In this document: positions 31,689 to 34,868 of the stretch, in pieces | Layout of the letters: each line of letters starts with the position of its first letter | How positions within the stretch are numbered: position 1 is the stretch's first letter | Source of the DNA: Phocaeicola coprophilus DSM 18228 = JCM 13818 | GTDB taxonomy: Bacteria > Bacteroidota > Bacteroidia > Bacteroidales > Bacteroidaceae | Assembly (NCBI RefSeq): GCF_000157915.1 | Contig: NZ_EQ973643.1 | Coordinates: forward strand, 223,594-258,461 | Direction of reading: 5' to 3' | DNA length: 34,868 bases | Notes under the pieces: model-generated | Database searches by the model: none | Seen by the model: the letters and a program-made list of their open reading frames with translations, nothing else | Told to the model about the DNA's origin: nothing | Made by a program: the position numbers and the translations under genes

Positions 31689-32910
31689 ATTCTTCCTCCC
31701 TCAGGTCAAATAACCGTTCAAACTGGCCGATGACAGGGATACCGCCATATTTCCCCATCAGGTACTCCTTTTCGAAAGGTGCACTGTTGCGAACCTTGTA
31801 TTCCGCCAACGAATAGAGTTCCGAGGCTCCAAACGAATCTTTCTGTGTAAACCAGATCTGATCCCTGCGGAACAGGCTTGCATTAAGCAGGTTGGTGTCA
31901 TGTGTCGTGAAAATCAACTGTGCATTCCTGGGATTTGTCACTCTGGAATTGAACAGCCCGATGATGCGACTTGTCAACAGAGGGTGCATTTTCGAGTCGA
32001 ACTCGTCGACAACCAGCCTTTTGCCATGATCCAACGCGTCGATTATAGGATAAGCCAGCGAGAAGTATTTGATCGTACCCTCCGATTCGTTTACGCGGAA
32101 CGGGAAAGTGACCGTCTTCGTGGCGTTGCCCTCCTCGTCATATTGCTGGTGTGAACTGATGACTGTATTGTCAACCTTGCGTATGTCGTCGATTCCGAAG
32201 TCTGCAAACCGGGCAAACTCCACAATACGCCTTTTCATGGACGGATCATCGATCTGGGCTATCGCCATTTCCCAAATCCGCTCGTCGCTGCTGCCAAGAA
32301 CAATCGTGGTGTTGGCCAACCATCCCATGATTTCCACCGAGACGCTTTCGTTGAACTGTGCTGCCACGGAAAGAAGCAGCGCATTGTCGCGCACCATTTT
32401 TTTGGCGACAACCTCTTTGCCGACCGAAAATTTGGGATGCAGTTCATACTCATCGCCGTCACGCAGGAACAGTTCCACCTCCTTTGCCTTGCGCTTGTTG
32501 CCCTTTTGATAAAGCCACTCCCGGTGTACACGTTTTTCATCGACTTCGAACCCATAGCGGTATTGGACCGTTTCGTCGGCAAAGACCGCCTCAAAATAAC
32601 TGGGCTCCTGTTCCGTCCTCCGGTTGAGACGGAAACTTTCCACCCGTATGCTTTCGCCGGACTGCACGCCTTTGGAGGAATTGATGACAAACCATTTGAA
32701 GAAATCGAGTGCTTTGACCAGATTCGATTTCCCGCTGGCATTGGCCCCGTAGATGACCGCACTCTTCAGCAAAGAGAGGTTCGTACCTTCAAGCTCAAAA
32801 ACAATCTCATCGGACCGGGTCTGTTTTTCTTTCAGCGCGGAAGCAGCCAAAGACAAGGTCGCCGGCTCCTTGAACGAAAGGAAATTTTCGACTGTGAACT
32901 GAATAATCAT
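31663..32910 (-). CDS. rloA: RloA-type AAA/SMC-like ATPase (sensor of a defence pair)
   Basis: This 415-residue protein is an AAA_15/AAA_21-type ATPase with ABC-like architecture. It starts IIQFTVENFLSFKEPATLSL (first strand), has Walker A GANASGKS at residues 55-62 and an insertion with coiled-coil character in the middle. A signature-like segment NESEGTIKYFSLAYPIIDAL, Walker B RLVVDEFDSKMHPLL and the switch FTTHDTNLL follow. Such ATPases partner RloB or AriB nucleases and are thought to sense infection. The gene is upstream of rloB and has a -7 type promoter element before it. Whether it belongs to the prophage or to the flanking chromosome cannot be decided. Confidence 0.87.
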   Translation of the reverse strand: MIIQFTVENFLSFKEPATLSLAASALKEKQTRSDEIVFELEGTNLSLLKSAVIYGANASGKSNLVKALDFFKWFVINSSKGVQSGESIRVESFRLNRRTEQEPSYFEAVFADETVQYRYGFEVDEKRVHREWLYQKGNKRKAKEVELFLRDGDEYELHPKFSVGKEVVAKKMVRDNALLLSVAAQFNESVSVEIMGWLANTTIVLGSSDERIWEMAIAQIDDPSMKRRIVEFARFADFGIDDIRKVDNTVISSHQQYDEEGNATKTVTFPFRVNESEGTIKYFSLAYPIIDALDHGKRLVVDEFDSKMHPLLTSRIIGLFNSRVTNPRNAQLIFTTHDTNLLNASLFRRDQIWFTQKDSFGASELYSLAEYKVRNSAPFEKEYLMGKYGGIPVIGQFERLFDLREEEYGSTDEQA

Positions 32911-32940
32911 ATTATATCGCAGTTATATGTAAATTTTATG

Positions 32941-32948
32941 CAAATATA
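32941..32948 (-). promoter_or_regulatory. -7 element upstream of the RloA gene
   Basis: The minus strand reads TATATTTG (TAnnTTTG), 30 nt before the ATG at 32910. No TTTG is seen at the usual -33 distance. Confidence 0.5.
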
Positions 32949-33307
32949 GGGGATATTTTTCATATATAGATGTTTTATCGGATCTCTTTTTGCGGTTATT
33001 TTCCTGCACGTGAAAATCAGACCGTTTTCGTTCTTGCAATGCTGCCCTGCAAAAGGCGACTGCAATTTTCCGAAGCGGCAACATCGGCTTGCGATTCATG
33101 CTCCCGATAGTGGAATTTGGGTGGAAAGACGCGAAATTCGCCACATCTTTCCCCTCAATGTGGTACAAATGTACCGTGTATCTGACAGGAGGGGTGTTAC
33201 AAATGTAGCAACAATACTATAAGTAGTATTATACAAGAAGAAAGAAGAAAGATGTACTTTTTTCTTTGACGCAAAGAAAAAAGATACCAAAAAAGAAACA
33301 AATCATG
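32949..33307. other. Gene-free intergenic stretch with repeats and palindromes
   Basis: No convincing gene. TACAAATGTA occurs twice (33164-33173, 33198-33207), 34 bases apart, each with TACA/TGTA dyad symmetry. AATACTA/TAGTATT (33213-33219, 33224-33230) is a 7-bp inverted repeat. CTTTTTTCTTTG/CAAAGAAAAAAG (33257-33268, 33272-33283) is a perfect 12-bp inverted repeat with an ACG loop, a form I recall as dispersed in Bacteroides genomes. Short open frames such as 33010-33222 do not look coding. Confidence 0.6.
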
Positions 33308-33334
33308 ACAGACGGCACGCCGTCTGTTTTTTTG
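33308..33334 (+). terminator. Rho-independent terminator
   Basis: ACAGACGG (33308-33315) pairs with CCGTCTGT (33320-33327) around a CACG loop, followed by a long T run. It would stop rightward transcription, although no rightward gene precedes it, so it may mark a lost gene or insulate the 263-residue gene. The stem core is the same as in the 18489 and 30934 terminators. Confidence 0.75.
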
Positions 33335-33444
33335 TTTTTTTGAATCGGAAAGTGTTGAAAACGGATAAGATGAGGATTAAAGGACCACTTCCTCCCCAGA
33401 TACAAGAGAGAGAAACAGAACGAATACCTTATACCGTCACCCTC

Positions 33445-34236
33445 TTACCGTCTGGCATCCTTGTCGCGGTTCAGCCTTACGACAGAGCGCACGCAGTCAC
33501 GTACCAGTTCGGCATCCCTCCGCTCCATGAAATAGTTCCCGCATTCCAACCGTTTCCTGTCCGCCGGCCTGTTGTTGTCCCTGCATTCACGGATTTCCAG
33601 TATGTCATTCAGGTAATAGTACTTGTCACCGCGTCTGACACGTGTTGCCAGCCGTTCGAGTTCCTTCAGCCGTCCGTTCCATGCAAGCCCTTTCTGGCGT
33701 AGAGCATCGGAAAGCCTGCTACGGCCACTGGTTCCGATAGGCAGTATCTGGAGATTCACCGCGTACCCGACTGTTTCATGCAGGGAATAGCGCAGGCTCC
33801 CGTCTTCGTCCAGCAGGCAATACAGCACAACACGTCCTTTTGCGTCGATTTCCTTGAAAGCCCCCAGTATTACATGCTCATCCAGGATACTGAGTTTTAC
33901 CAACTGTCCGTCTTTGGGAGCATAGAGAGATTCCGAACATACACCCCGGCGCTTGTCCCATGCAAGATGGCCTTCGTTCAGCAGGCGTTGGAGGGCAATC
34001 TTTTGCTCTGCGCTCGCTTCCCGGCAATCATTCAGAAACATGACCGCGTCATCGGTAACGAGTTCTCTGCCCGCAGTCATCCTTACCGGAACCGACACGC
34101 AATTACCCGTGACATCTCCCACAAGTCCGGTTTCCGATGTCCCACCGTTGAAGACGACCATTCCCTTGCGAATGGACGACCCACCCGTGCTGTCTTTCGG
34201 AATACTCCCGATTTTCTTCTTATGATATGATTCCAT
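33445..34236 (-). CDS. Unknown protein of 263 residues
   Basis: Not recognised beyond a resemblance to hypothetical proteins of Bacteroides. It starts MESYHKKKIGS. A beta-rich first half (VSVPVRMTAGRELVTDDAVMFLND, SLYAPKDGQLVKLSILDEHVILGAF, GRVVLYCLLDEDGSLRYSLHETVGY) is followed by a basic helical second half (RSRLSDALRQKGLAWNGRLKELERLATRVRRGDKYYYLND) whose 'R..L......WN..L..LE....RV..G..YYYLND' pattern suggests a conserved domain of its own. No signal peptide, membrane helix or catalytic motif is visible. The protein is cytoplasmic by appearance. It is flanked by intergenic regions on both sides, so it is transcribed alone; a TATATTTG element lies 75 nt upstream (34312-34319). Confidence 0.7.
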   Translation of the reverse strand: MESYHKKKIGSIPKDSTGGSSIRKGMVVFNGGTSETGLVGDVTGNCVSVPVRMTAGRELVTDDAVMFLNDCREASAEQKIALQRLLNEGHLAWDKRRGVCSESLYAPKDGQLVKLSILDEHVILGAFKEIDAKGRVVLYCLLDEDGSLRYSLHETVGYAVNLQILPIGTSGRSRLSDALRQKGLAWNGRLKELERLATRVRRGDKYYYLNDILEIRECRDNNRPADRKRLECGNYFMERRDAELVRDCVRSVVRLNRDKDARR

Positions 34237-34311
34237 TCTTTCGATTCTTTATCCAGATATTTCCTGTAACAGCAAAATGCCATACTTCATACATAAGTGG
34301 ATACAATACGG

Positions 34312-34319
34312 CAAATATA
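34312..34319 (-). promoter_or_regulatory. -7 element upstream of the 263-residue gene
   Basis: The minus strand reads TATATTTG, matching TAnnTTTG, 75 nt before the ATG at 34236. The -33 element is not recognisable. Confidence 0.4.
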
Positions 34320-34868
34320 CGTATAATTCACCAAAAAGGCAGGTGACTGAACCCCATTTCTTCTGCATTTCCACGGTTTCCTGTATAAAGTCACAAAAAC
34401 CGTACAAATAAGTCGGAATCCATGTGGATAGCTTCGTTCTGTATATTCTATATGATTAAGGAACAAGACATTACAAGATTGTCCGATTGTGAAAAGCATA
34501 TCCGAACATACTGAATGACAGGAATACACATCCTCCTTTTCCGTCGTCCAATCCGGTTAAGAACAGTCAATATACCGACGTGTCTCTATATATTTTTTGA
34601 TGCGTTTTCAGCGTATCTAAAAAACAACTTCAAGCCGGAACCCGGAAATCGTGCAGAAAGTCTGTACACCCGTGAAAATTGAAAGGACAGGCATCCACAA
34701 ATGAGAATATTTCAAAAATATGGGACATGGTGAACACCAGCACCTTAAGCAACCATGATAAATACAAGTACTTTACTGTATATTTTTTGATACCTGCTTA
34801 CAGTTTCAATCCGAAAGCCGCATTTTGAGCCATTTTGGAAAACCGGACTTGAAAAAACGGCCCGAGGT
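34320..34868. other. AT-rich gene-free right end with a 13-bp direct repeat
   Basis: No gene seen. TATATTTTTTGAT occurs at 34589-34601 and again at 34779-34791, 190 bases apart. No counterpart of this repeat was found in the left-end junction at 1407-1491. Confidence 0.5.

Noticed and set aside
33010..33222. 70-codon rightward frame in the RloA upstream gap
   Set aside because: No promoter or start signal; cysteine/proline-rich product of the kind produced by non-coding DNA, and it spans the palindrome cluster.
1..34868. CRISPR arrays, tRNA or rRNA genes, complete insertion sequences
   Set aside because: No regularly spaced repeats, no tRNA cloverleaf or rRNA stretch, and no transposase frame were found by reading the window.

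Overview
The window looks like a Bacteroidales chromosome carrying a contractile-tailed, partly Mu-like prophage. The host call rests on TAnnTTTG promoter elements (one has TTTG 19 nt upstream), the near absence of Shine-Dalgarno-driven starts, and phage tail proteins of Bacteroidetes type. The genus cannot be decided from the sequence.

Layout. Positions 1-1406 (+) are host genes: the C-terminal part of a FecCD-type siderophore/heme permease and its ABC ATPase. From 1492 to 27428 a long leftward (-) operon encodes the virion. In order of transcription it holds the portal (DUF935), MuF-like protein, gpG-like protein, an unknown, a prohead protease/scaffold, the major capsid protein, an unknown, the tail sheath, tail tube, an N6-adenine methyltransferase, tail chaperone-like proteins, the tape measure, three tail/baseplate proteins and three tail fibre proteins. 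Two AT-rich cargo blocks face the other way inside it: a SEFIR-domain gene at 7737-8927, and a three-gene cassette at 15951-18471 (winged-helix AbiEi-like, AbiEii-like nucleotidyltransferase, metallophosphoesterase). An AT-rich divergent control region (27429-27702) separates the late operon from a rightward early operon (27717-30904) of KilA-N, antirepressor, cysteine-cluster and winged-helix proteins that ends in a strong terminator. Further right lie a leftward RloA/RloB-type ATPase-nuclease pair, an unknown 263-residue protein, and a 630-base AT-rich tail with no convincing gene.

How it works together. The early operon is the likely lysogeny switch, and the late operon builds a head plus a contractile tail. 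Three points stand out. (1) At the portal/MuF junction there is a textbook -1 frameshift element: slippery AAATTTT, a 5-nt spacer and a perfect 10-bp stem whose loop begins with the portal stop codon. The MuF frame has no ATG/GTG/TTG start of its own upstream of residue 211 from its end. (2) An 8-base word, CTACTCTT on the late strand, lies 13-24 nt upstream of four late-gene starts, with a one-mismatch copy before a fifth. These include the genes directly downstream of both antisense cargo blocks, so it is a candidate late promoter that restarts transcription after each cargo slot. (3) The element carries three separate defence-like modules (SEFIR, AbiE-like plus phosphoesterase, RloAB).

No terminase, transposase or integrase, lysis genes, or canonical baseplate J/W genes are visible. 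The element may continue past the right edge or be incomplete.
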